Source: Ruegeria arenilitoris (GTDB taxonomy: Bacteria > Pseudomonadota > Alphaproteobacteria > Rhodobacterales > Rhodobacteraceae). From it: a stretch of DNA of 64,000 nt. The notes beneath the pieces were generated by a model, which made no database searches, was not told where the DNA came from, and worked only from the letters and a program-made list of their open reading frames with translations. Below, in pieces: positions 1 to 9,049 of this stretch. Every line of letters begins with the position of its first letter. Position 1 is the stretch's first letter. A program made the position numbers and the translations under genes. The stretch is taken from positions 255,501 through 319,500 of the forward strand of contig NZ_WQDA01000001.1 of the NCBI RefSeq assembly GCF_013032855.1. Direction: 5' to 3'.

Positions 1-82
1 GGGGTTGCGGACGCCCGGATCGCCACTGTCCCGCAGAGCACGCCAGCGGCACCGGCAAGTGGTGCCGTCCCGCGTTGACCGA

Positions 83-682
83 TCAGAAATCGACGCCGCG
101 CTGGGCCTTGATGCCGGCCTGAAACGGGTGCTTTTCCTCGGTCATTTCGGTGACCAGATCGGCATAGTCGCGCAGCGCCTGCGGCGCGTCGCGCCCGGTC
201 AAGAACACGCTGGTCCGGTCCGAGCGGGCCTTCAGCCCCTCGATCACTGCGTCCACCGACAGGTATTCATAGCGCAGGGCGATGTTGATCTCGTCCAGCA
301 CCACAAGGTCATAGTCGCCGCTGGCCATCAGGTCGCGCGCCTTGTCGAAGGCGGCAGTGGCGGCGGCGATGTCGCGGTCGCGGTCCTGGGTGTCCCAGGT
401 GAAGCCTTCGCCCATCGTGTGCCAGGTGACCAGATCGCGCTCTTCGAAGAACCGCCGCTCGCCGGTCTTCCATTTGCCCTTGATGAACTGAACCACGGCG
501 ACCTTCTGGCCCCAGCCCAGTGCGCGGATCACCACGCCGAAGGCGGCCGAGGATTTGCCCTTGCCCTTGCCGGTGTTGATCAGCACCAGCCCGCGGCCGG
601 GATCCACGGCCTCGGACACTTTCTTGCGGTGCTGGGCCTGCACCTGTTGCATCTTCTGTTTGTGGTCCTGTGCGTCGCTCAT
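83..682 (-). CDS. cobO: Cob(I)yrinic acid a,c-diamide adenosyltransferase
   Basis: Transfers the 5'-deoxyadenosyl group of ATP to the reduced cobalt of corrinoids, a late cytoplasmic step of adenosylcobalamin synthesis. The 199-residue length is normal for the CobO/BtuR type. A P-loop GKGKGKSS lies at residues 38-45, followed by the acidic strand LVVLDEIN and the FLTGRDAP segment, all typical. It starts with ATG at 682. It lies 56 bases after an EamA transporter gene on the same strand and may share its transcript. Other cob genes are not in view. The 82 bases beyond its stop show no gene I can recognise. Confidence 0.95.
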   Translation of the reverse strand: MSDAQDHKQKMQQVQAQHRKKVSEAVDPGRGLVLINTGKGKGKSSAAFGVVIRALGWGQKVAVVQFIKGKWKTGERRFFEERDLVTWHTMGEGFTWDTQDRDRDIAAATAAFDKARDLMASGDYDLVVLDEINIALRYEYLSVDAVIEGLKARSDRTSVFLTGRDAPQALRDYADLVTEMTEEKHPFQAGIKAQRGVDF

Positions 683-738
683 GGCAAAACCTCGTTGATT
701 GTCCGCGCCAACCTAGGCGATGGGCGCGAAAGGTAAAG

Positions 739-1674
739 TCAGGGTTTGTGATCGGTCAGCGACCGCGCCTTGCCGCGCTCCAGACCCAGCTGGTGTTCGC
801 GCCAGATCACCACCGCATTGCCGGCGATCACCAGTGCCGCCCCCAGCAGGATCGCCAGGGTCGGCAGTTCGTCGAACCAGACATAGCCGATGAAGATCGC
901 AAACAGCATCGACGTGTAGTCATAGGGCGCCAGCATCGAGGCCTGCCCGAACCGGTAGGACGAGGTCACCAGAATCTGCGCGACGCCGCCGATCAGCCCC
1001 ATCGTGATCAGGATCAGCAGCTGGTTCAGGGTCGGCATGGTCCAGCCCCAGAACACGGTCAGCGCTGACAGCAGCGTGGCGGTCATCGAGAAATAGAAGA
1101 CGATTGCGGCGGGGTGATCGACTTGAACCAGTTGCCGGATGTGGATCTGCACGAAGCCACGGGCGACGGTCGCACCCAGCACGCACAGCGCGCCGATCGT
1201 GGCGCCGGTGCCCAGATCGGCCGAGCCCAGCCGCGGCCAGATCATGATCAGCACGCCCAAGAGCCCGATCGCCACCGCGCCGATGCGGATCAGGCGGATG
1301 CGCTCGCCCAGCAGCAGCGCCGCCAGGATCAGGGTGAAGATCGGGGTGGCATAGCCGATCGCCGTAACCTCGGGCAGCGGCAGCAGGCTGAGCCCGGTGA
1401 AGGTCAGGCCCATGGCGGTGGTGCCCAGCACCCCGCGCCAGAAATGGCCCATGGGTTTCCTGACGACAAAGCCTTGCGCCAGTTCCCCGCGCGAGATCAG
1501 CCAGGCCACGATCACCGGCACCGCGAAAAGCGAACGGAAAAACACCATCTGGCCTGGCGGGAAATCCGCCGACAGCGCCTTGACCAGCGCCGACATCGCC
1601 GTGAACAGGAACAGCGCGCTGAGTTTCAGCGTCACGGCCAGCACGGGGCGATGAGAGGTCAGGGATTGGGCCAT
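739..1674 (-). CDS. EamA/DMT-family transporter
   Basis: A 311-residue inner-membrane protein of the drug/metabolite transporter superfamily: about ten hydrophobic segments in two EamA repeats. Substrate unknown; members export or import amino acids, nucleobases or S-adenosylmethionine. I chose the ATG at 1674 (MAQSLTSHRP...). The longer frame reaching 1710 begins with TTG and would add a charged stretch before the first membrane segment. It sits 32 bases downstream of the HD hydrolase gene and 56 bases upstream of cobO on the same strand. This is one of three EamA proteins in the window; they are not close copies of each other. Confidence 0.85.
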   Translation of the reverse strand: MAQSLTSHRPVLAVTLKLSALFLFTAMSALVKALSADFPPGQMVFFRSLFAVPVIVAWLISRGELAQGFVVRKPMGHFWRGVLGTTAMGLTFTGLSLLPLPEVTAIGYATPIFTLILAALLLGERIRLIRIGAVAIGLLGVLIMIWPRLGSADLGTGATIGALCVLGATVARGFVQIHIRQLVQVDHPAAIVFYFSMTATLLSALTVFWGWTMPTLNQLLILITMGLIGGVAQILVTSSYRFGQASMLAPYDYTSMLFAIFIGYVWFDELPTLAILLGAALVIAGNAVVIWREHQLGLERGKARSLTDHKP

Positions 1675-1706
1675 CGGCGCGACCCTGCGCCTTTGCGCGG
1701 CAAAGA

Positions 1707-2390
1707 TCAACGGGTCGGATTGGGGCGTGTCCAGCTGTCGGGCAGGGGGCTTCCGATCTCTTCTGCGAATTCGGTCAGAAACCGGATCATGCGCCGGACC
1801 CGTTGCTGCGCGATCTGCCGTCCGGCTTCGGTCAGCATGTCGTCGGGCAGGGCCAGCAGCTTCACCTTCCAGTGGTCGATCGAATAGTGCAGATCGTCCA
1901 GCGGCCGGTGCGATGCGAACGGATCGGCCGGATCATAGAGCGTCCGCCCCAAAGCGCCGGACACCGAGAAATTCCGCGCGATCCCGATGGCGCCCAGCGC
2001 ATCCAACCGGTCGGCATCGCGCAGGATTCGCGCCTCGGGCGTCTCGGGCGGGATGTTGGCGGAAAAACTGTGCGCCTCGATCGCGTGGCGGGTGGCGGCG
2101 ATCTGGGCATCGCTCAGGCCCAGTTCTCGCAGAACAGGCTCGGACTCCTGGGCCGACCGGCGCGAGGCCAGGTGTCGGTCGGGGTCGTTCTTGGGCAGGT
2201 TGACCAGATCGTGCAGATAGCAGGCCGCCAGCAGCACGGTCCTGTCGGTTTGCGCATCGGCGATGGCGCGGGCATTGACCCAGACACGGTCCAGATGGGC
2301 CAGGTCATGGGCCGGGTCGGTGATCATCCGCTGCGCGACGACCGCGCGTAGGCGGTCGCGCAGCTCAGCCAATCCGTCCACGGTTCTCAC
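1707..2390 (-). CDS. HD-domain phosphohydrolase (YedJ-like)
   Basis: A 227-residue soluble metal-dependent phosphohydrolase of the HD superfamily. The metal-ligand motifs are visible in order: HDLAHLDRV (first His), [11 protein letters not shown] (the HD pair), then AIEAHSFS and [12 protein letters not shown] (distal His/Asp). This layout is the YedJ type; the substrate is probably a nucleotide or phosphate ester, but it is not known. The start is GTG at 2390, inside the last codons of aroC (26-base overlap), which points to translational coupling. A later ATG at codon 22-23 would drop an N-terminal helix and is less likely. Confidence 0.8.
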   Translation of the reverse strand: MRTVDGLAELRDRLRAVVAQRMITDPAHDLAHLDRVWVNARAIADAQTDRTVLLAACYLHDLVNLPKNDPDRHLASRRSAQESEPVLRELGLSDAQIAATRHAIEAHSFSANIPPETPEARILRDADRLDALGAIGIARNFSVSGALGRTLYDPADPFASHRPLDDLHYSIDHWKVKLLALPDDMLTEAGRQIAQQRVRRMIRFLTEFAEEIGSPLPDSWTRPNPTR

Positions 2391-3465
2391 CGATCTGGCC
2401 CCGATGCAGCAGCAGGTGGTCCAGGATCACGCAGGCCATCATCGCCTCGCCGACCGGCACGGCGCGGATGCCGACGCAGGGGTCGTGGCGGCCCTTGGTG
2501 ATGATCTCGGTCTCTTCGCCCGATTTGGTGATGGTCTTGCGCGTGGTCAGGATCGATGAGGTCGGTTTGACTGCAAAACGCACCACGATGTCCTGCCCGG
2601 TCGAGATACCGCCCAGAATGCCGCCTGCATGGTTCGAGCTGTATTGCGGGCCGTTCTGGCCCATGAAAATCTCGTCGGCATTGGCCTCGCCGGTCAGTTC
2701 GGCGGCGGCCATGCCTTCGCCGATCTCGACGCCCTTGACCGCGTTGATCGACATCATCGCCGCGGCCAGATCGGTGTCGAGCTTGCCATAGACCGGCGCG
2801 CCGAGGCCCGCTGGAACGCCGCGCGCCACCACTTCGACCACCGCGCCGACCGAGTTGCCGGATTTGCGCAGATCGTCCAGATAGGCCGCCCAGTCCTCGG
2901 CGGCTTGTGCATCCGGGGTCCAGAACGGGTTCTGTTCGATCTGCGCCCAGTCAAAGTTGGCCCGGTCGATCCGGTGCGGGCCGATCTGGGTCATGTAGCC
3001 GGTGATCTGGACATTCGGCGCGATCTGTTTGATCGCCTCGCGCGCCAGCCCGCCCGCGGCCACCCGCGCCGCCGTTTCCCGGGCCGAGCTGCGCCCGCCG
3101 CCGCGATAGTCGCGGATGCCGTATTTCTGCCAATAGGTAATGTCGGCATGGCCGGGGCGGAACTTGTCCATGATGTCCCCGTAGTCCTTCGAGCGTTGAT
3201 CGGTGTTCTCGATCATCAGCTGGACCGGGGTGCCGGTTGTCTGGCCCTCGAACACGCCTGACAGGATCTCCACCTGATCGGGCTCGCGCCGCTGGGTGGT
3301 GAACTTGTTCTGGCCCGGTTTGCGCTTGTCCAGCCAGTGCTGGATCATACCCTCGTCGATCGGGACGCCGGGCGGGCAGCCATCCACCGTGGCGCCCAGC
3401 GCGGGGCCGTGGCTTTCACCCCAGGTGGTGACGCGGAAAAGGTGTCCAAAGCTGTTCATCGACAT
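2365..3465 (-). CDS. aroC: Chorismate synthase
   Basis: Last enzyme of the shikimate pathway: it converts 5-enolpyruvylshikimate-3-phosphate to chorismate and needs reduced FMN. The 366-residue length is standard. The three family signatures are present: GESHG near residue 17, [12 protein letters not shown] near 125 and GRHDPC near 335. The ATG at 3465 follows AGGAG by nine bases. The gene lies 94 bases downstream of ribH2 on the same strand. It may therefore come under the FMN riboswitch of that transcript, which would suit an FMN-dependent enzyme. A stem-loop at 3528-3551 separates the two genes. Confidence 0.97.
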   Translation of the reverse strand: MSMNSFGHLFRVTTWGESHGPALGATVDGCPPGVPIDEGMIQHWLDKRKPGQNKFTTQRREPDQVEILSGVFEGQTTGTPVQLMIENTDQRSKDYGDIMDKFRPGHADITYWQKYGIRDYRGGGRSSARETAARVAAGGLAREAIKQIAPNVQITGYMTQIGPHRIDRANFDWAQIEQNPFWTPDAQAAEDWAAYLDDLRKSGNSVGAVVEVVARGVPAGLGAPVYGKLDTDLAAAMMSINAVKGVEIGEGMAAAELTGEANADEIFMGQNGPQYSSNHAGGILGGISTGQDIVVRFAVKPTSSILTTRKTITKSGEETEIITKGRHDPCVGIRAVPVGEAMMACVILDHLLLHRGQIGENRGRIG

Positions 3466-3527
3466 GGGGCGTGCTCCTTTGAGGGTCGTGATTAACGACG
3501 AGAGCCTGCCGCCTCAAGCGGATTTGC

Positions 3528-3551
3528 GGTTGGGGCATCGCTGCCCCAACC
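3528..3551 (-). other. Stem-loop between ribH2 and aroC
   Basis: A perfect 10-bp inverted repeat (GGTTGGGGCA / TGCCCCAACC) with a four-base loop. Read on the minus strand the loop is GCGA, a GNRA tetraloop. No T-run follows on either strand, so it is not a canonical intrinsic terminator. It could stabilise the ribH2 3' end or set the ribH2:aroC ratio. Confidence 0.6.
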
Positions 3552-3559
3552 CAGTGTGC

Positions 3560-4000
3560 TTAGGCAGCACGGGTCAGTGCGGCGCGGGTTTCGACGATTT
3601 TCAGCGCCGCCCGAGCTGCCTCGCGCCCCTTTTCCACGAAATGCGCGCGGTAGATGGCGTTGTGATGGTCGGTTTCCTGGTACTGGTGCGGCGTCAGCGA
3701 CACCGACAGGACCGGCACGCCGGTTTCCAGCCCCGCGCGCATCAGCCCGTCAACCACGGCCTGCGCCACGAAATCGTGCCGGTAGATGCCGCCATCGACG
3801 ACAAAAGCCGCGCAGGCCACGGCGGCATAGCGGCCCGTCCGGGCCAGGTCGCGGGCCAGCAGGGGCATTTCAAACGCGCCCGGCACGTCGAACACATCGA
3901 CCTGATCGGCGGGGATCAACTCCAGAAAACCGCCCAGCGCGCGGTCGACGATATCGGCATGCCAGTTGGCTTTGACGAAAGCATAGCGGGTGTGTGTCAT
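3560..4000 (-). CDS. ribH: 6,7-dimethyl-8-ribityllumazine synthase, type II (RibH2-like)
   Basis: Penultimate enzyme of riboflavin synthesis: it condenses 5-amino-6-ribitylamino-uracil with 3,4-dihydroxy-2-butanone 4-phosphate. The 146-residue protein resembles the shorter type II lumazine synthases known from alphaproteobacteria such as Brucella and Mesorhizobium. The VPGAFEMP substrate loop is near residues 40-46 and the catalytic-region ETDHHNAIYR near 108-117. ATG at 4000 is preceded by AAAGGAG. An FMN riboswitch aptamer lies in its leader at 4121-4269, so expression should fall when FMN is plentiful. The other rib genes are not adjacent. Confidence 0.93.
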   Translation of the reverse strand: MTHTRYAFVKANWHADIVDRALGGFLELIPADQVDVFDVPGAFEMPLLARDLARTGRYAAVACAAFVVDGGIYRHDFVAQAVVDGLMRAGLETGVPVLSVSLTPHQYQETDHHNAIYRAHFVEKGREAARAALKIVETRAALTRAA

Positions 4001-4075
4001 CGTGATCTCCTTTCAGCTTGGTGGCCTGCTGGCGGGTGCGAAGGGTTTCGCGGCCAGCGCGGCATGACACGTCAC

Positions 4076-4115
4076 CCAAGGCGATCACGGACAGACGCGC
4101 CCTTGGCGAGGCGCG
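4076..4115 (-). promoter_or_regulatory. Mutually exclusive hairpins, possible riboswitch expression platform
   Basis: Just downstream of the FMN aptamer two hairpins compete for the same bases. Hairpin 1 pairs 4110-4115 with 4096-4101 (CGCGCC/GGCGCG). Hairpin 2 pairs 4098-4106 with 4076-4083 (CCAAGGGCG/CGCCTTGG, one bulged base). Bases 4098-4101 are in both, so only one can form. Neither has a T-run, so if this is the switch it is not a simple intrinsic terminator. The role is inferred from position. Confidence 0.45.
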
Positions 4116-4120
4116 CTGCT

Positions 4121-4269
4121 CGTTCTCTTTCATCCGGACTTTAACCGTCGGCTCTGGCCTCTCACCAGATCTGCTGACACTCTGTCGGTTGAATGACAGA
4201 GCCGCTCGCGGGCTGGCGGGTCTGGGCCCGCATACCGCCGGTGGGGAATTCCGCCCCGCCCTGAGAACG
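4121..4269 (-). ncRNA. FMN riboswitch (RFN element) aptamer
   Basis: The minus-strand leader of ribH2 carries the conserved RFN core. The P1 helix pairs CGTTCTC (4263-4269) with GAGAACG (4121-4127). Inside it follow the conserved blocks GGAATTCCCCACCGGCGGTA, GCCCGCGAGC, a TCTGGTGAGAGGCCAGA hairpin, and GCCGACGGTTAAAGTCCGGA. The spacing and order match the known six-helix FMN aptamer. It should reduce ribH2 expression when FMN binds. Only 57 bases separate its 5' end from the start of the divergent flavin-binding gene at 4327. Confidence 0.95.
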
Positions 4270-4326
4270 GCGCGACCTTGCCAAGCGTGCGCGCGATCTG
4301 CAAGACCTGTCTGCAGGAGGACGGTC

Positions 4327-4941
4327 ATGCACCCCAACTCAGCCTTTCGCGCCGAGGACCGCGCGCGCCATGTGGAGTTTGCCCGCAGCCGGGGATTCGG
4401 CGTACTGGCGCTGTCGGTCGACGGCCCGCCATTGATCAGCCATGTGCCCTTTCTGCTGTCCGAGGATGGCGCGGTGGCCGAACTGCATCTGGTGCGTTCG
4501 AACCCGATCGTGCGGGCGCTGGCCAACCCGCAGGAGGCGCGGATCGCGGTTCAGGGGCCCGACGGCTATGTCTCGCCCGATTGGTACGGGGTCGCGGATC
4601 AGGTGCCCACATGGAACTATGTGGCGGTCCACCTGACAGGCCGGCTGGAATTGCAGCCCCAGGACCGGCTGCGCGATCTTCTGGATCGGCAATCGGCCTT
4701 TTTTGAGCAGCGGCTGCAACCCAAACCGCCCTGGCGCGCCGACAAGATGGACCCGGCGGCGCTGGAGCGCATGATGCGCATGATCGTGCCCTGCTGGATG
4801 CAGATCACTCAGATCGACGGCACCTGGAAACTGAACCAGAACAAGCCCGGGACGGCGCGGCTGGCCGCCGCCGAGAATGTCGAGCAGTCCGGGATCGGCA
4901 CCGAGCTTGGTCAACTGGCCGCCCTGATGCGGGACAGTTGA
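4327..4941 (+). CDS. PaiB-type FMN-binding protein
   Basis: A 204-residue protein of the PaiB/FMN-binding negative transcriptional regulator family, a split-barrel flavin-binding fold. Typical segments are HPNSAFRAED at the N-terminus, LISHVPFLL, GPDGYVSPDWY, VPTWNYVAVHLTGR and the C-terminal WKLNQNKP. Bacillus PaiB was described as a repressor of sporulation and protease genes; most homologues have no proven DNA-binding role, so the function here is open. ATG at 4327 is preceded by a perfect AGGAGG at 4315-4320. It diverges from ribH2 and its FMN riboswitch, which suggests a flavin-linked role. Confidence 0.85.
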   Translation: MHPNSAFRAEDRARHVEFARSRGFGVLALSVDGPPLISHVPFLLSEDGAVAELHLVRSNPIVRALANPQEARIAVQGPDGYVSPDWYGVADQVPTWNYVAVHLTGRLELQPQDRLRDLLDRQSAFFEQRLQPKPPWRADKMDPAALERMMRMIVPCWMQITQIDGTWKLNQNKPGTARLAAAENVEQSGIGTELGQLAALMRDS

Positions 4942-4958
4942 CCGGCGCCGGGTTGGGT

Positions 4959-5402
4959 TCAGTCGGTGAACGTGGCCAGATAGGCGGCGATATCCTCGGC
5001 ACCTGTCTTCAGCTTGACGCTCATGTTCGGGCGGGCGGTCTCGTCCTTCAGGAAGTCCTGGATGAACCCGATCGGGTCGCGGGCGTAGGCGGCAATATTC
5101 TCTTGCGTCCAGACCAGGCCGTTTTCACCGGCGCGGATCATGTCATCGGTGAACATGCCGATGGGCAGCCGTTCGCTGCCGTTCAGATAGTCGTTTTCGG
5201 TTCCGGCGGCCCTGCCGACCACACCATAGAGATTCGGGCCGGTGATGCCGCCTTTGATCAGAACCTCGCCATCCTTGATGATGGCGTGACAGGACGAGCA
5301 GCGGTTGTAGAGTTTCTCGCCGCGCGCTGCGTCGCCTTCGGCGGCGGCCTGGTGTGCGGCGGTGAACGCGAGCAGCAGAATGGCATTTTTTGACAAAGTC
5401 AT
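4959..5402 (-). CDS. Cytochrome c2-like c-type cytochrome
   Basis: A 147-residue periplasmic electron carrier with an N-terminal signal peptide ending near AAAEG and one haem-binding site CSSCH at about residues 35-39. The likely Met axial ligand is in ARPNMSVKL near the C-terminus. I chose ATG at 5402 because GAGGA precedes it; an in-frame ATG at 5414 has no ribosome site. It is a clear paralogue of the cytochrome at 53639-54052: both share the GGxTGPNLYG and GLVW blocks. It stands divergently from petABC across 473 bases, so it may take electrons from the bc1 complex. Confidence 0.9.
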   Translation of the reverse strand: MTLSKNAILLLAFTAAHQAAAEGDAARGEKLYNRCSSCHAIIKDGEVLIKGGITGPNLYGVVGRAAGTENDYLNGSERLPIGMFTDDMIRAGENGLVWTQENIAAYARDPIGFIQDFLKDETARPNMSVKLKTGAEDIAAYLATFTD

Positions 5403-5875
5403 TTGGGTCCTCATTCAGATCGGTCGCGCGCCCGCCGCCTTTGCTTGAAAAACCCCGGGGTCGCAACCGGGAAATTTATCGCGACGCAACTAAAAAAATG
5501 ATTTCAAAATAGATGTTTACATGGGTTTCGTGGTCCCGGAACCGCGCGGTCAGGTTGCTGTCGTATATGCCTCGTGCCGGGTACCCGAGTGAACAGGTGC
5601 TCGGCCGGGCCAGGGGCGATAGCCGTGGCGAAGGGTCAGAGAATCACCTGCGAAGTGATTCGCGCCTTCGAACGGCGATTTTCGCAACATCCGAGGAAGT
5701 TCTTGAAAAATGACCCCTTCATTGTGACATGAATGCCCAGATGCGGCGTAGTGCGCGCCTATGACCGCTGGACGAACCGATTTCCGCCAGCTAGATACCC
5801 GCGATGAGACGCCGCTTTGATGCGGTGCTGATGCATGTTTGCCCGTAGCCGGGCGCTGGAATCGGAGAAAACCTC
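5403..5875. other. Divergent intergenic region between cytochrome c and petA
   Basis: About 470 bases without a convincing gene on either strand. It holds an A/T-rich patch at about 5490-5520, likely promoter DNA for one or both sides. It also holds a perfect 7-bp inverted repeat GAATCAC/GTGATTC at 5641-5661 with a seven-base spacer, which could be an operator. I could not fix start points for either transcript. Confidence 0.5.
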
Positions 5876-6436
5876 GTGTCCCACGCAGAAGACCACGAAG
5901 GCACCCGCAGAGATTTCCTCTACTACGCCGCCGGCGGCGCAGGTGTCGTTGCAACGGGAGCCGCCGTGTGGCCCCTGGTCAACCAAATGAACCCCTCGGC
6001 AGACGTTCAGGCGCTGTCCTCGATCCGCGTGGACGTCAGCGGCGTCGAGATTGGCACCCAGATCACGGTCAAGTGGCTGGGCAAGCCCGTCTTCATTCGT
6101 CGCCGTACCGAAGAAGAGATCAACTGGGGCCGCGAAGTGCCGCTGGAGGATCTGCCGGATCAGAACGACCGGAACGAAAACAAGCCGAACCTGCCCGCGA
6201 CCGATGAAAACCGGACGCTGGACGAAGCCGGCGAATGGCTGGTGATGATGGGCGTCTGCACCCATCTGGGCTGCGTTCCTCTGGGCGACGGCGCTGGTGA
6301 TTTTCACGGGTGGTTCTGCCCGTGCCACGGATCGCACTACGATACGGCGGGCCGTATCCGCAAAGGTCCCGCTCCGGAAAACCTGCATATCCCGGTCGCC
6401 GAGTTCCTCGACGAAACCACCATCAAGCTGGGTTAA
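5876..6436 (+). CDS. petA: Rieske iron-sulfur subunit of cytochrome bc1
   Basis: Ubiquinol-cytochrome c reductase iron-sulfur subunit, 186 residues. It carries electrons from ubiquinol to cytochrome c1 on the periplasmic face. A twin-arginine motif (TRRDFLYY) precedes the single N-terminal membrane helix at about residues 15-35, as in other Tat-exported Rieske proteins. The [2Fe-2S] ligands are in CTHLGC and CPCHGSHYD. The start is GTG at 5876 with GGAGAAA just upstream. First gene of petABC, with 12 bases to petB. Confidence 0.97.
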   Translation: MSHAEDHEGTRRDFLYYAAGGAGVVATGAAVWPLVNQMNPSADVQALSSIRVDVSGVEIGTQITVKWLGKPVFIRRRTEEEINWGREVPLEDLPDQNDRNENKPNLPATDENRTLDEAGEWLVMMGVCTHLGCVPLGDGAGDFHGWFCPCHGSHYDTAGRIRKGPAPENLHIPVAEFLDETTIKLG

Positions 6437-6448
6437 GGAGACGCGCTC

Positions 6449-7780
6449 ATGTCCGGTATCCCGCACGATCACTATGAACCGAAGACCAACGGCGAGAAGT
6501 GGCTGAACAGCCGTCTGCCCATCGTCGGCCTTCTATACGACACTTTGATGATCCCCACCCCGAAGAACCTGAACTGGATGTGGATCTGGGGCATCGTCCT
6601 GACCTTCTGCCTGGCGTTGCAGATCGTCACCGGCATCGTTCTAGTGATGCACTATACCCCGCATGTCGATCTGGCCTTTGCCAGCGTCGAGCACATCATG
6701 CGCAACGTAAACGGCGGCTACATGCTGCGGTACCTGCACATGAACGGCGCGTCGCTGTTCTTCGTGGCGGTCTATATCCACATCTTCCGCGGCCTGTTCT
6801 ACGGTTCGTACAAGGCGCCGCGCGAAGTGACCTGGATCATCGGCATGCTGATCTACCTGATGATGATGGGCACCGCCTTCATGGGTTATGTTCTGCCTTG
6901 GGGTCAGATGTCCTTCTGGGGCGCCACCGTGATCACCGGCCTGTTCGGCGCGATCCCCTTCGTGGGCGAAGCGATCCAGACCTGGCTGCTGGGCGGACCG
7001 GCCGTCGACAACGCGACGCTGAACCGCTTCTTCTCGCTGCACTATCTGCTGCCCTTCATCATCGCAGGGCTGGTCATCGTGCATATCTGGGCCTTCCACA
7101 CCACCGGCAACAACAACCCCACGGGTGTTGAAGTTCGCCGCACGTCGAAAGCCGAGGCCGAGAAAGACACGCTGCCATTCTGGCCCTATTTCGTGATCAA
7201 GGACCTGTTCGCGCTGGCCGTCATCCTGGTCGTGTTCTGGGCAATCGTCGGCTTCATGCCGAACTACCTGGGCCACCCGGACAACTACATCGAAGCCAAC
7301 CCGCTGGTCACGCCCGCGCACATCGTGCCTGAATGGTACTTCCTGCCGTTCTACGCGATCCTACGTGCCTTCACCAGCGAAGTCTGGGTCGTGCAGTTCG
7401 CCAGCTTCATCACCGGTGGCATCATCGACGCCAAGTTCTTTGGTGTTCTGGCGATGTTCGGTGCAATCCTGGCAATGGCGCTGGCGCCTTGGCTGGACAC
7501 TTCGACCGTGCGTTCGGGCAAGTACCGCCCGATGTTCAAATGGTGGTTCTACCTTCTGGTCATCGACTTCTTTGCCCTGATGTGGCTGGGTGCGATGCCG
7601 GCGGAAGAGCCCTATGCGACCTTCTCGCTGATCGCGTCCGCCTACTGGTTCGCTTATTTCTTCGTGATCCTGCCGATCCTGGGTGTCATCGAAAAGCCCG
7701 ATGCCCAGCCGGAAACCATCGAAGAAGACTTCAACGCGCATTATGGCAAGGCTGACGCCGACGCCACGCCGGCCGAGTAA
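6449..7780 (+). CDS. petB: Cytochrome b subunit of the bc1 complex
   Basis: The 443-residue di-haem cytochrome b, with eight or more membrane helices. It oxidises quinol at the Qo site and re-reduces quinone at the Qi site. Visible hallmarks are the paired haem histidines (HMNGAS...[31 protein letters not shown]), the [14 protein letters not shown] segment of the cd helix and the Qo motif PEWYF. The 443-residue length with an extended C-terminus is usual for Rhodobacter-type proteins. Second gene of petABC. Confidence 0.98.
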   Translation: MSGIPHDHYEPKTNGEKWLNSRLPIVGLLYDTLMIPTPKNLNWMWIWGIVLTFCLALQIVTGIVLVMHYTPHVDLAFASVEHIMRNVNGGYMLRYLHMNGASLFFVAVYIHIFRGLFYGSYKAPREVTWIIGMLIYLMMMGTAFMGYVLPWGQMSFWGATVITGLFGAIPFVGEAIQTWLLGGPAVDNATLNRFFSLHYLLPFIIAGLVIVHIWAFHTTGNNNPTGVEVRRTSKAEAEKDTLPFWPYFVIKDLFALAVILVVFWAIVGFMPNYLGHPDNYIEANPLVTPAHIVPEWYFLPFYAILRAFTSEVWVVQFASFITGGIIDAKFFGVLAMFGAILAMALAPWLDTSTVRSGKYRPMFKWWFYLLVIDFFALMWLGAMPAEEPYATFSLIASAYWFAYFFVILPILGVIEKPDAQPETIEEDFNAHYGKADADATPAE

Positions 7781-7798
7781 GAAGAGGGACCGGAAACC

Positions 7799-8584
7799 AT
7801 GTTCAAGAAACTTGCAATCGGTGCCGCGTTTGCCATCGCCCTTGCTCCTGCTGCGGTATCCGCAGCCGGAGGCGGCGAGCAGCATATCGAGGACTTCGAC
7901 TTCTCGTTCGAAGGGCCCTTTGGCGCTTACGATCAGAACCAGCTTCAGCGCGGCCTGCAGATCTATACCGAGGTTTGCGCGGCCTGCCACGGTCTGAAAT
8001 ACGTACCGCTGCGCGACCTCACGGCGCTGGGCTACTCGGAAGAAGAAGTCATCGCTTATGCCGCCGGCTCGTTCGAGGTGTTCGATCCCGAGCTGGACGA
8101 TTTCCGCCCGGCCAGGCCGACCGATCACTTCCCGGCCAATGATGCCGTGGGCGCACCTGACCTGAGCCTGATGGCCAAGGCGCGTGCAGGCTTCCACGGC
8201 CCCTACGGTCTGGGGATCAACCAGCTGGTCAAAGGCATGGGTGGCGCTGAATACATCGCCTCGCTGCTGGACGGCTATACCGGCAAGGAAAAAGAAGAGG
8301 CCGGCACGATCCTGTACGAAAACACCGCCTTCCCGGGCGGCTGGATTTCGATGGGCCCGCCGTTGTCTGACGAACAGGTCGAGTTTGCCGACGGACACGA
8401 AAACACCGTCGAGGCCATGTCCCAGGACGTCGCTGCGTTCCTGATGTGGGCCGCCGAACCAAAAATGATGGATCGCAAGGCCTCGGGCTTTGTCGGGGTT
8501 CTGTTCCTGACCATCATGTCGGTGCTTCTCTACCTGGTGAACAAGCGTCTGTGGGCGCCGGTCAAAGGCAAAAAGTCGGTTTGA
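7799..8584 (+). CDS. petC: Cytochrome c1 subunit of the bc1 complex
   Basis: A 261-residue membrane-anchored c-type cytochrome that passes electrons from the Rieske centre to soluble cytochrome c. It has a cleavable signal peptide (to about residue 22, AVSA|AGGG), the haem site CAACH at about residues 60-64, and a C-terminal helix ([16 protein letters not shown]) followed by a basic tail. The axial Met region is [10 protein letters not shown]. It ends the petABC operon and is followed by a strong intrinsic terminator. Confidence 0.97.
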   Translation: MFKKLAIGAAFAIALAPAAVSAAGGGEQHIEDFDFSFEGPFGAYDQNQLQRGLQIYTEVCAACHGLKYVPLRDLTALGYSEEEVIAYAAGSFEVFDPELDDFRPARPTDHFPANDAVGAPDLSLMAKARAGFHGPYGLGINQLVKGMGGAEYIASLLDGYTGKEKEEAGTILYENTAFPGGWISMGPPLSDEQVEFADGHENTVEAMSQDVAAFLMWAAEPKMMDRKASGFVGVLFLTIMSVLLYLVNKRLWAPVKGKKSV

Positions 8585-8613
8585 CCTGAGCGTCGCCTGC
8601 AAAAGCAAGACAA

Positions 8614-8645
8614 CCCCGCGCATGGCGCGGGGTTTTTTCTTTTTG
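8614..8645 (+). terminator. Intrinsic terminator of petABC
   Basis: A perfect 8-bp stem CCCCGCGC/GCGCGGGG with an ATG loop (8614-8632) is followed by TTTTTTCTTTTT. It lies 29 bases after the petC stop, a textbook Rho-independent terminator. Confidence 0.95.
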
Positions 8646-8747
8646 CGGTCGGAAACCCGCCGAACCGGGCATCAGCGCGGGCTTATTCACGGCTTTTAAG
8701 CGGAATGCGCATGGCGCCGGCGGTGTCGGCTGCTCAGGTTTTCGACA

Positions 8748-8766
8748 GCGTCAGGCGGTCTGACGC
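8748..8766. promoter_or_regulatory. Perfect dyad upstream of the PepSY/b561/LuxR module
   Basis: GCGTCAG and CTGACGC flank a five-base spacer GCGGT, just ahead of the ribosome site of the PepSY gene. It is a candidate operator, perhaps for the LuxR-type protein encoded at the end of the same operon, or an mRNA hairpin. Nothing in the sequence proves binding. Confidence 0.4.
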
Positions 8767-8791
8767 AGGATCGAAACCGAGGAGACCCGAC

Positions 8792-9043
8792 ATGAAACTA
8801 CCCATACTTGCAGCGGCGTTGCTTGTGGCCACTCCGGTTCTGGCTCTGGACCTGGTGCCGGATACGGAACTGGGCAAGACAGAGACCGAGGTGCGCACCG
8901 CTCTGACCGAGCTTGGCTATGACGTGCGCAAGATCGAAATGGAGGACGGTGAAATCGAGGCCTATGTCGTGAAAGACGGACAGATGGCCGAGGTCTATGT
9001 GGACCCCGCGTCCGGCAAGATCCAAAAGATCGAGGACAAGTGA
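8792..9043 (+). CDS. PepSY-domain periplasmic protein
   Basis: An 83-residue exported protein: signal peptide MKLPILAAALLVATPVLA, then one PepSY-like domain (LGKTETEVRTALTELGYDV...IEAYVVKDGQMAEVYVDPASGKI). PepSY domains are often found with membrane cytochromes or sensor proteins and are thought to inhibit or assist a partner; the role here is unknown. ATG at 8792 follows GAGGAG (8779-8784). The cytochrome b561 gene starts six bases after its stop and the membrane LuxR gene overlaps that one, so the three form a unit. A perfect dyad lies at 8748-8766. Confidence 0.85.
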   Translation: MKLPILAAALLVATPVLALDLVPDTELGKTETEVRTALTELGYDVRKIEMEDGEIEAYVVKDGQMAEVYVDPASGKIQKIEDK

Positions 9044-9049
9044 CCGGCA

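Noticed and set aside
1-82. Possible end of another gene before cobO
   Set aside because: All three minus-strand frames are open over so short a stretch, but none shows a recognisable motif or start, so I make no call.
7361-8623. Long open frame opposite petB-petC
   Set aside because: It is a mirror of high-G+C coding sequence; petB and petC carry complete family signatures, while the opposite frame has none.
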